DNA from: Lachnospiraceae bacterium
GTDB taxonomy: Bacteria; Bacillota_A; Clostridia; Lachnospirales; Lachnospiraceae
Direction: 5' to 3'
Length of the DNA: 6,457 nt
Assembly (NCBI GenBank): GCA_017613055.1
Contig: JAGAES010000155.1
Coordinates: 1 to 6,457 of the forward strand
Below are positions 1-5,583 of this stretch, piece after piece. Position 1 is the stretch's first letter, and every line of letters starts with the position of its first letter. The translations under genes and the position numbers were made by a program. The notes beneath the pieces are model-generated. The model worked only from the letters and a program-made list of their open reading frames with translations. It did not search any database and was not told the origin of the DNA.

Positions 1-371
1 AAAGATCGATTAAAAAGGTGCGTGAGCAGGATGAGCTTCAGAAGCACAACATGATGGAAATCGTCACGCTCGGAATCCATAAGTCGAAGATTAAGGAAGA
101 TACCGACAATGCGTACCTGTCCTGCCTTCTCGGACGGAATAAGATCTCTTTCGATACCGCTCCGGTGAAGGATGTCCTGATTGACGTATGCGGTGTCTTC
201 TCCACGATTACGGTTGTCGTTCCGGAGACCGCGAAGGTCGTATGCGACGTCGAGCTCACGGACGGCAAGCTTTGCGAGGAACTTCCCGCCGATGAGAATC
301 AGGAAGGAACGCCGACGGTTACGATTACCGGCCGGATGATCTGCAGCACGATTAACGTGGAGCGCGAATAG
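1..371 (+). CDS. LiaF-like cell-envelope stress protein, C-terminal part (5' end outside window)
   Basis: This is the 3' end of a gene that runs in from the left edge. The reading frame is open back to base 3 and ends at TAG 369-371, leaving about 122 visible residues. No start is convincing: the in-frame GTG at 18 has its A/G-rich stretch directly against it with no spacer. The visible part begins with a short charged stretch and continues as a beta-rich domain, with a segment like 'YLSCLLGRNKISFD', then 'GVFSTITVVVPE', then 'VTITGRMICSTINVE' near the end. That alternation of a G-x-x-x-hydrophobic strand followed by VP and a closing 'T-G-x-x-x-x-S-T-I-N-V' strand resembles the C-terminal domain of LiaF/YvqF (cell wall-active antibiotics response) proteins, in which the N-terminal part is membrane-embedded. 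The kinase/regulator pair downstream fits the liaF-liaS-liaR gene order. The assignment rests on pattern only, and a related PspC/toastrack-type protein is the main alternative. Confidence 0.55.
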   Translation, partial: RSIKKVREQDELQKHNMMEIVTLGIHKSKIKEDTDNAYLSCLLGRNKISFDTAPVKDVLIDVCGVFSTITVVVPETAKVVCDVELTDGKLCEELPADENQEGTPTVTITGRMICSTINVERE

Positions 372-375
372 GTCC

Positions 376-396
376 TTTCACATTTGCCGTGTGAAA
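376..396. promoter_or_regulatory. 7-bp perfect inverted repeat, candidate operator
   Basis: TTTCACA at 376-382 is matched by TGTGAAA at 390-396 with a 7-base spacer. It lies just after the stop of the LiaF-like gene and upstream of the -35 region of the promoter before the kinase gene. No U-tract follows, so it is a poor terminator. Its centre is about 58 bases before the predicted transcription start, which suits an activator site, possibly for the NarL-type regulator encoded here. That it is an operator is inference. Confidence 0.35.
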
Positions 397-407
397 CAGA
401 AAATCAC

Positions 408-437
408 TTGTTTGAAACCGGCCGGATGTGGTATGAT
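408..437 (+). promoter_or_regulatory. Extended -10 promoter before the kinase gene
   Basis: The -10 box TATGAT is at 432-437 and is directly preceded by TGG at 429-431, an extended -10 element. The best-spaced -35 candidate is TTGTTT at 408-413 with an 18-base spacer. A better-looking TTGAAA at 412-417 has only a 14-base spacer. Transcription would start near 443-445, leaving a leader of about 30 bases before the ATG at 477. This fits a housekeeping sigma factor promoter driving the kinase and the genes after it. Confidence 0.55.
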
Positions 438-459
438 GAAACATAAAGGAAAATGCTCC

Positions 460-467
460 GGAAGGAG
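460..467 (+). promoter_or_regulatory. Ribosome binding site deciding the kinase start
   Basis: GGAAGGAG lies 9 bases before ATG 477-479. The in-frame ATG at 453 has only AAAGGA two bases away and sits within about 10 bases of the predicted transcription start, so 477 is the better start. Confidence 0.7.
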
Positions 468-476
468 TCGTTTCAG

Positions 477-1643
477 ATGCTTGTCACACTGATTGATCTG
501 GCCGTAATTTTGATTATCGGAATTACGGGCGCCGTCTGTTCGGGCGCCCCTTTTGTTGTGCTTTCGGTTACGGGCGTTTTGCTGATTCTTGTAACGGCGG
601 AAAGCCTGCTTCCGGATGAGGAAGAGAGAAAGCGGCAGATTCTGAGGTTTCTTGTCGCAGCCTCGGTGGCTGCAATCGGTGTCGTGAGCAGGCAGTGGTG
701 GTCTTATTTCGCATTTGTCTGTTTGGAGAGTTTCGCGTTCGGTACGGGAATCCTTGCGGCGCCGGTCTGTTATGTGCTTTCGACGATTGTCCGCAAGTAC
801 CCGTTAATTCAGGCGCACGACATCGCAGAGATGATTCTGTTCGCGGCGGTGCTTGCCGGAGGAATTGCGGTGCTCAGTTTCGGAAAGCGGTTGATTGAGG
901 AGACGCAGAAACGGAAGGAAAATACGAAGGAACGGCTTAAGAAGGCGAGCTTAAGCGAGATGAACGAACGGCGCATCAATAGGGAACTTGCGAAGCAGAA
1001 CTACGAAACTGACCGGAACGCAAGGCTTTTAGAGCGCGAGAACATAAGCCGGAACATTCATAACAGCGTCGGGCACTCGATTACCGCGGCAATCATGACG
1101 CTCGATGCTGCGGACATGCTCTACGACACGAAACCGGACGAAGCAAGAAAGCGCATGAACGATGCGAACGAACGCATCCGCGGAAGCCTCGATTCCATAA
1201 GAAGCGCGGTGCGGGCGCTCGATGCGGAGGGCGGGGAGCTGCCGATTGCAGACCTTCGGCGGTACCTTAAGAATGCCGCCGAGGATTTCACAATGGATAC
1301 GGAGCGCTCGGTCGATTTCATTGAGGACAGTTACGCCGAAGAAATCAGTCTCCCGAGAGAGCATGTGGAGTTTCTGACCGGCGTTCTGCAGGAGGCACTC
1401 ACGAACGGCGTAAAGCACGGAGGGGCGTCGCATTTTACGGTGGCACTCACGGCCGATTCCGCTCACGTGAAGCTTACGGTTAAGGATAACGGACGGAGCG
1501 GTTTCGGCGAGGAGGTTCCGAAGGAACGGCTCGAAGCGGGCTTCGGGCTCCGGAAGATTTACGACTACGCAAAGCGCTGCGGCGGATCGGCGGTTTTTGA
1601 GAACCGGAACGGCTTCCGTACGGAAGTGGAACTGCCGCTTTAA
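477..1643 (+). CDS. Membrane sensor histidine kinase (HisKA_3/NarX-DesK class)
   Basis: This is the sensor of a two-component system. It autophosphorylates on histidine and passes the phosphate to the response regulator encoded 9 bases downstream. From the ATG at 477 it is 388 residues. Residues 1 to about 136 hold five or so hydrophobic membrane segments (about 4-22, 24-42, 56-71, 76-104 and 117-136) and no large extracellular loop. A charged coiled-coil-like linker (137-185) follows. The HisKA_3 dimerisation domain starts at about 187 with 'ERENISRNIHNSVGH'; the phospho-accepting histidine is H195. The ATPase domain has its N box at 306-315 (E306, N310, H314), the G1 box DNGRSG at 337-342 and the G2 box GFGL at 355-358. 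One oddity is Asn at 196, where most of this class have Asp or Glu. The few external residues suggest that it senses something in the membrane or through a partner, as LiaS-type and DesK-type kinases do. Its ligand cannot be told from the sequence. Confidence 0.93.
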   Translation: MLVTLIDLAVILIIGITGAVCSGAPFVVLSVTGVLLILVTAESLLPDEEERKRQILRFLVAASVAAIGVVSRQWWSYFAFVCLESFAFGTGILAAPVCYVLSTIVRKYPLIQAHDIAEMILFAAVLAGGIAVLSFGKRLIEETQKRKENTKERLKKASLSEMNERRINRELAKQNYETDRNARLLERENISRNIHNSVGHSITAAIMTLDAADMLYDTKPDEARKRMNDANERIRGSLDSIRSAVRALDAEGGELPIADLRRYLKNAAEDFTMDTERSVDFIEDSYAEEISLPREHVEFLTGVLQEALTNGVKHGGASHFTVALTADSAHVKLTVKDNGRSGFGEEVPKERLEAGFGLRKIYDYAKRCGGSAVFENRNGFRTEVELPL

Positions 1644-1652
1644 GGAGACGAT

Positions 1653-2282
1653 ATGATTCGGGTTTTACTGGTGGACGACGAGACGATGCTTCTCGACAGC
1701 CTTGAAGTGATACTAACGTTAAATGACATGCAGGTCGTCGGCAAGGCGCATGACGGCGCGGAGGCGCTTTCGCTCCTTAAAGGAGCGGAGTGCGACATCG
1801 CACTTGTCGACCTTAACATGAAGGGCATGGGCGGAATCGAACTGATCGGGCACATGAAGACGCAGTACCCGGCGACAAGAATTCTCGTGCTGACGACATT
1901 CTATGACGATGCGAACATCACCGATGCCATAAGCGGCGGCGCGGACGGGTATCTATTAAAGGACAGCGGCAAGGACGCGATCCTCGGCGCGATTAAACAG
2001 ATTATGGGCGGCGTCAGCGTGCTTGACCCGAAGGTCATGCAGCGGCTCACGGCGCTCGTCGGGAAGAACCAGCAGGCAGCACTGCAGCCGGAGCCCGCAT
2101 ACGGCGAACTCACGGAGCGGGAGCAGGAGATTGCGGGGCTTCTTGTAGAAGGACTTACGAACCGGCAGATTGCGGACCGGCTTTATATTTCGGAAGGCAC
2201 GGTAAAGAACTACATCTCGGCCATCTACGACAAGACCGGCATTCATGACCGCGTCAAGCTTGTTGTGGCCCTGAAGGGATAG
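1653..2282 (+). CDS. NarL/FixJ-family response regulator
   Basis: This is the DNA-binding partner of the kinase. The 209-residue length is normal for the family. The receiver domain covers about residues 1-120, with the acidic pair D8/D9, the phospho-accepting D53 in 'LVDL', T81 and K103 all in place. A linker rich in Gln and Ala (about 130-150) leads to the LuxR/GerE-type helix-turn-helix at about 153-200, with the 'LTEREQEIAGLL' start and the recognition helix around 'SEGTVKNYIS'. The ribosome binding site AAGGAG (1642-1647) overlaps the kinase stop codon and lies 5 bases before the ATG, so the two genes are translated as a pair. All residues needed for phosphorylation are present. Its target sites are unknown; the inverted repeat at 376-396 is a candidate for autoregulation. 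Similarity to LiaR is plausible given the LiaF-like gene upstream, but other NarL-type regulators look alike. Confidence 0.95.
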   Translation: MIRVLLVDDETMLLDSLEVILTLNDMQVVGKAHDGAEALSLLKGAECDIALVDLNMKGMGGIELIGHMKTQYPATRILVLTTFYDDANITDAISGGADGYLLKDSGKDAILGAIKQIMGGVSVLDPKVMQRLTALVGKNQQAALQPEPAYGELTEREQEIAGLLVEGLTNRQIADRLYISEGTVKNYISAIYDKTGIHDRVKLVVALKG

Positions 2283-2290
2283 GAGGAGCT

Positions 2291-3091
2291 ATGAGGAATC
2301 TGATTGCGGTTGCGAGAGAAACGAAGAAGATTACGAAGGAAGGCCGGTATGAGCTGAACGGGCATACCGTCACATTTCCCGAAGTGGATCTTACGGCGGT
2401 GAAGGTGTACACGCCGGAAGCCGGCGCGGCGCTCTGCGGCCGATTCCCGGGAGAACCCGGCAAAACGCCTTTGATTCAGATTACGACCGAGGATTCGTAC
2501 CGTGCGGCAAGCCGGTTTGAACATCCGCTTGTAATGAACTTCGCGAATGCGCAGCATCCGGGCGGCGGCTTCGAAATCGGCGCCACCGCACAGGAGGAAA
2601 GCCTGTGCCGCTGCAGCACGCTGTACGCATCGATCAAAAGCGAGGCGGCGCGCGAGATGTACCGTTACAACAAGACGAATATCTGCGCGACGGAATCCGA
2701 CTACATGCTGCTTTCGGATCCGGTTTTCGTGTTCCGTGACGAGAAATGCAATTTCCTTGAGAAACCTTTCCGCGTCGGCGTTATTACCGTACCCGCCCCG
2801 AACCGTGCCGGACGGGCGATGTTCGCTTCGGCGGATAAGCTTGCGGCAGCGATGACGAAACGGATCCGCATCATGCTTGCGATTGCGAAAGAAAACGGCT
2901 TCCGCGACCTTGTGCTCGGAGCCTGGGGCTGCGGCGCGTTCCGGAACGACCCCGTCAAGGTGGCGGGATACTTTAAAACCGTCCTTCTTGACGAAGGTTA
3001 CGGCGCATATTTCGACACGGTCTGCTTTGCCATCTACGGTAAGGAAGACGGAAAGAACTACATCGCCTTCCGTGAGGCTTTCGGGCAGTAA
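2291..3091 (+). CDS. Bacterial-type poly(ADP-ribose) glycohydrolase, TIGR02452 macrodomain family
   Basis: This family cuts ADP-ribose chains, or ADP-ribose from modified targets, in the cytosol and releases ADP-ribose. The 266-residue protein carries the signature of bacterial PARG: GGG at 91-93, seven residues, then QEE at 101-103. The second Glu (E103) matches the known catalytic residue. The preceding 'NFANAQHPGGG' (83-93) and the later 'LGAWGCGAFRNDP' (209-221) match the ADP-ribose and phosphate loops of the macrodomain. The N-terminal region (about 1-80, 'RNLIAVARETKKI') is the accessory segment typical of TIGR02452 proteins. The ribosome binding site AGGAGG (2281-2286) overlaps the stop of the response regulator gene, with 4 bases to the ATG, so co-translation is likely. 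No ADP-ribosyltransferase is in the window, so the natural substrate is unknown. The Nudix gene just downstream would use the ADP-ribose product. Family assignment is firm; actual poly- rather than mono-ADP-ribose activity is inferred from the family. Confidence 0.92.
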   Translation: MRNLIAVARETKKITKEGRYELNGHTVTFPEVDLTAVKVYTPEAGAALCGRFPGEPGKTPLIQITTEDSYRAASRFEHPLVMNFANAQHPGGGFEIGATAQEESLCRCSTLYASIKSEAAREMYRYNKTNICATESDYMLLSDPVFVFRDEKCNFLEKPFRVGVITVPAPNRAGRAMFASADKLAAAMTKRIRIMLAIAKENGFRDLVLGAWGCGAFRNDPVKVAGYFKTVLLDEGYGAYFDTVCFAIYGKEDGKNYIAFREAFGQ

Positions 3092-3108
3092 CGGGGAAGA
3101 ACCCGTTA
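3089..3108 (+). other. Small hairpin overlapping the glycohydrolase stop codon
   Basis: TAACGGG at 3089-3095 pairs perfectly with CCCGTTA at 3102-3108 around the 6-base loop GAAGAA. The stop codon of the glycohydrolase gene is the first three bases of the stem. Only three T residues follow shortly after, so it is not a convincing terminator. It may slow ribosomes, protect the mRNA 3' end, or be chance. Confidence 0.35.
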
Positions 3109-3137
3109 AGTTTCGAGCGATAATTGCGACAAATGTT

Positions 3138-3143
3138 AAGGAG
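3138..3143 (+). promoter_or_regulatory. Ribosome binding site deciding the Nudix start
   Basis: AAGGAG lies 9 bases before ATG 3153-3155. The frame stays open upstream to 2877, but that part overlaps the glycohydrolase gene out of frame and has an unnatural Arg/Ser/Thr-rich composition, so it is not coding. Confidence 0.7.
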
Positions 3144-3152
3144 CAGGACCAT

Positions 3153-3716
3153 ATGGACGAACCGGATCTGAACTGGGAAACCGAGTCGACGGAAACCGTA
3201 TTCCGGACGCCGGTTTTTGAGATACGTACAAAGAAACAGAAAGCGGCGGCCGGACCGTGCGGCGAGTATTACTCAATCCGCGGGCACCGCTGCGTCTGCA
3301 TTGTCGCGGAGTATGAAGGCAAGCTGATTCTCGTGCGGCAGTTCCGACACGGAAGCGATGAAATCACGGCCGAACTTCCGGGCGGCATCGTGGATGACGG
3401 CGAGACTCCGGAGGAGGCGGCCGCAAGGGAACTCGAAGAGGAAAGCGGATTCCGCGCCGGGACGATTACGCTTCTCGGAAGAATCAACCCGAATCCCGCT
3501 TTGTTTGAAAAAGAGAGCGTTTTGAACGTGTGCCTTGCGGAAGATCTTGTTCCGACCGGCGAACTGCATCCGGATGCGGACGAGGTGCTTCACAACTCGT
3601 TCGTTCCGGTTGACGAGGTCATCGAGAAGCTCGGCACGGGTGAGTATGACCATATGTTTATGGGGACCGCATTGCTTTTCTATCTGAGGTACAAAAAATG
3701 TGGAAAGCTTATCTAG
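3153..3716 (+). CDS. Nudix hydrolase, ADP-ribose pyrophosphatase type
   Basis: The enzyme would split ADP-ribose into AMP and ribose 5-phosphate in the cytosol, using metal ions. It is 187 residues, usual for this class. The Nudix box is complete at 78-100: G78, E84, then R92-E93-L94-E95-E96-E97-S98-G99-F100, matching Gx5Ex7REUxEExGU. The run-in 'VRQFRHG' (61-67) and 'AELPGGIVDDGE' (73-84) match the NudF/ADP-ribose pyrophosphatase pattern of 'RQxR' and 'ELPAG'. A proline (P115) lies 15 residues after the box, which as I recall is a mark of ADP-ribose-specific members. The CoA-pyrophosphatase signature (LLTxR...FPGG) is absent. It follows the glycohydrolase gene by 61 bases, and its last 19 bases overlap the next gene, so it belongs to the same transcription unit. 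Substrate choice is inferred from motif and context; GDP-mannose and other nucleotide sugars remain possible. Confidence 0.88.
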   Translation: MDEPDLNWETESTETVFRTPVFEIRTKKQKAAAGPCGEYYSIRGHRCVCIVAEYEGKLILVRQFRHGSDEITAELPGGIVDDGETPEEAAARELEEESGFRAGTITLLGRINPNPALFEKESVLNVCLAEDLVPTGELHPDADEVLHNSFVPVDEVIEKLGTGEYDHMFMGTALLFYLRYKKCGKLI

Positions 3717-5563
3717 CGGACATCGGACCGCTTTCGGAACCGTCCGTTTATAAAAGGCTTTCCGAGGCGATGACGCCGCAGCGCGCGGCCAAGGTTTCGA
3801 AACTCAAAAGCCGCCGGGACCGTTTCCTTGCGGTCGGAGCGGATGCGCTTCTTTCGACGGCGCTTACGAGGTACCTTTCGGGGAAGCTGTTTGAGAAGAA
3901 CGAAGGGCGCGTGACGGCGGTTGATCTGTCGGCGATTGAGACGGTCACATTTGCCGCGAAGGAATACCGTAAGACCGCCCGGAAGAAGGGCGGGAAGCCG
4001 TTTCTTAAGGCGTTTCCGGACTTTCACTACAACCTCTCTCACTCGGGGACGAAAGTGCTTCTTGCCGTGTCGGACCGCGAGATCGGCTGCGACATCCAGA
4101 AGGTGTCCGGACACCATGAGAGAGTAATGAAACGGTTCTTCACGGAGCCGGAGCAGGCTTATGTCACGGGTGTAACGGAGGACGGACGGGCGGAGCGTTT
4201 CACCGAAATCTGGGCGCGGAAGGAGAGCTTCGTAAAAGCAACCGGGCGCGGACTTGCCGAAGATTTCCGGTCGTTCACGGTGAGTGATGCGGACGGGATA
4301 CCGATGCTTAGTAAGAGCCCGGAGAGCGCGGAATGGGAGCTTGTCGCCGGAGAATTTCCGGAAGGCTACCGCGGATGCATATGCGTAAAGAAAGAGAGGA
4401 GCAGGGAGCACGTGAAGAAGAAAGAGAATACGGATTTTAAGAAGATGAAGGCGTACGTCGACAGCCTTGCGAAGACGTACGGACTCCCGACGGCCGATGT
4501 CATGATCATGAAAAATCATCAGGTACTGTTCCGGCATATGTTCGGAAGCGAGGACCTTGAAGGCAAGACGCCGGTTTCGGGACTCAGCCGTTATCTCGTC
4601 TTTTCCATGACGAAGATTCAGACGATGACGGCGGTGATGCAGCTCGTCGAGCAGGGCAAGCTGTCACTTCAGGATGAGGTCTCAAAATACCTGCCGGCAT
4701 ACGGCAAATTGTATGTTGCGGAGGAGAAGGAAGGCACCATCCGAATCGTTCCTGCGAAGCGTCCCATGCTCGTGTGGCATTTGCTGTCGATGCAGTCCGG
4801 ACTCGATTACGACCTGAACCGACCGGGCATTCTTCTTGCAAGAAAGAAGTACGGCGAAAAGGCAACGACGCGGCAGATTGTGGACTCATTCCCGGAGACG
4901 CCGCTTTGCTTCCATCCGGGCGACCGGTTCCTGTACAGTTTAAGTCACGACGTGGCGGCGGCCATCGTCGAGGTTGTGTCCGGGATGAAATTCTCCGATT
5001 ATCTCAGAAAGAACATCTGGAATCCGCTCGGGATGAAGCACACGGGCTTCTTCAAGCGGCATGATGCGCGGAAGAATCTCGTGCAGCAGTACGTCTACGA
5101 GAATGAGAAGATTGTTCCGATGGAGAACGACTGCAGCTACCGGCTTTCGGACGCCTATGAGAGCGGCGGCGCAGGGCTTTCTAGCACAACCGAGGATTAT
5201 GCGGTCCTTGCGGACGCGCTTGCCTGCGGCGGCACGGCGGCCAACGGGAAGCAGATTTTGAAGCCCGAGACCATCGAAATCATCAAGACCGACCTTCTTA
5301 CCGACCAGGGTCGGAAGGACATGCATGATAATATGGGACGGTTTGAGTACGGCTACGGCTGCGGCATGCAGGTGCTTTTAAATCCGGAACTCGTCGGAAC
5401 GCCGGCGCCCGCGGGCGTATTCGGCTGGGACGGCGCAGCGGGAAGCTGCTGCATTATGGACCGTAGCACCGGGCTGTCGCTTGTCTTTATGATGCACGTT
5501 CGGAACTTCGGACCGGCCTACGGCGAGATTCACCCGAAGCTTCGGGATTTACTTTTTGAATAA
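3698..5563 (+). CDS. Fusion: Sfp-type 4'-phosphopantetheinyl transferase + beta-lactamase-fold serine hydrolase
   Basis: A 621-residue open frame joins two enzymes. Residues 1 to about 232 form a Sfp-type transferase that moves phosphopantetheine from CoA to a serine on carrier proteins: 'NLSHSG' 112-117, 'GCDIQKV' 130-136 with metal ligand D132, and 'WARKESFVKATGRGL' 172-186 with E176. Q134 stands where Sfp has a second metal-binding Glu. A lysine/glutamate-rich linker (about 231-250) leads to a class C beta-lactamase/EstB-like hydrolase (about 250-621): SxxK at S303-K306, Y413-S-L in the place of the usual YxN, and a late 'GWDGAAGS' loop (576-583) in the third-motif position. There is no signal peptide or transmembrane segment, so the hydrolase should be cytosolic, unlike many penicillin-binding relatives. 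The ATG follows GAGGT (3686-3690) by 7 bases and overlaps the Nudix gene by 19 bases. A GTG at 4412 could start the hydrolase separately. Carrier-protein target unknown. Confidence 0.88.
   Translation: MWKAYLADIGPLSEPSVYKRLSEAMTPQRAAKVSKLKSRRDRFLAVGADALLSTALTRYLSGKLFEKNEGRVTAVDLSAIETVTFAAKEYRKTARKKGGKPFLKAFPDFHYNLSHSGTKVLLAVSDREIGCDIQKVSGHHERVMKRFFTEPEQAYVTGVTEDGRAERFTEIWARKESFVKATGRGLAEDFRSFTVSDADGIPMLSKSPESAEWELVAGEFPEGYRGCICVKKERSREHVKKKENTDFKKMKAYVDSLAKTYGLPTADVMIMKNHQVLFRHMFGSEDLEGKTPVSGLSRYLVFSMTKIQTMTAVMQLVEQGKLSLQDEVSKYLPAYGKLYVAEEKEGTIRIVPAKRPMLVWHLLSMQSGLDYDLNRPGILLARKKYGEKATTRQIVDSFPETPLCFHPGDRFLYSLSHDVAAAIVEVVSGMKFSDYLRKNIWNPLGMKHTGFFKRHDARKNLVQQYVYENEKIVPMENDCSYRLSDAYESGGAGLSSTTEDYAVLADALACGGTAANGKQILKPETIEIIKTDLLTDQGRKDMHDNMGRFEYGYGCGMQVLLNPELVGTPAPAGVFGWDGAAGSCCIMDRSTGLSLVFMMHVRNFGPAYGEIHPKLRDLLFE
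4395..4414 (+). promoter_or_regulatory. Possible internal ribosome binding site and GTG start at the domain junction
   Basis: AGAGGAG at 4395-4401, followed by GGGAG at 4404-4408, lies just before an in-frame GTG at 4412-4414 (codon 239 of the fusion). Starting there would give a 383-residue protein holding only the serine hydrolase domain, a normal length for that family. The first purine run is 10 bases from the GTG and the second only 3, so neither spacing is ideal. The region encodes a Lys/Arg/Glu-rich linker, whose codons are purine-rich by nature, so the match may be chance. Confidence 0.35.
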
Positions 5564-5571
5564 TGAATTAC

Positions 5572-5578
5572 AGGAGGG
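5572..5578 (+). promoter_or_regulatory. Ribosome binding site deciding the lipoprotein start
   Basis: AGGAGGG lies 5 bases before ATG 5584-5586. The upstream in-frame ATG at 5563 shares one base with the stop of the fusion gene, has no ribosome binding site, and would put a charged extension in front of the signal peptide. Confidence 0.8.
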
Positions 5579-5583
5579 ATAAA

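Noticed and set aside
18..20. GTG at 18 as the start of the first gene
   Set aside because: The frame is open to the window edge, there is no spacer after the AAAAAGG stretch, and the visible protein would be only the C-terminal domain of a larger family.
412..417. TTGAAA as the -35 box
   Set aside because: It is a good hexamer, but only 14 bases from TATGAT; TTGTTT at 408-413 gives an 18-base spacer.
327..428. 12-bp direct repeat ACCGGCCGGATG at 327-338 and 417-428
   Set aside because: One copy is inside a coding region and the other in the promoter spacer; CCGG/GGCC strings are common here, so chance is likely.
453..476. Kinase start at ATG 453
   Set aside because: It has no properly spaced ribosome binding site and lies almost on the predicted transcription start; ATG 477 has GGAAGGAG 9 bases upstream and begins directly with the first membrane helix.
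1029..1466. 145-codon open frame on the minus strand
   Set aside because: It is antisense to the kinase's conserved catalytic domains, with no family-like motif; a shadow.
3119..3124. GATAAT as a -10 box for a separate Nudix promoter
   Set aside because: No -35-like sequence lies 16-18 bases upstream (GAAGAA there is a poor match) and there is no extended -10.
2877..3152. Upstream extension of the Nudix frame
   Set aside because: It overlaps the glycohydrolase gene in another frame, has shadow-like composition, and a proper ribosome binding site precedes ATG 3153.
3713..4537. 274-codon open frame on the minus strand
   Set aside because: It is antisense to the transferase coding region, very rich in Arg and Leu, without a ribosome binding site; a shadow of the real gene.
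5563..5583. Lipoprotein start at ATG 5563
   Set aside because: It overlaps the previous stop by one base without a ribosome binding site, and would add a charged segment before the signal peptide.
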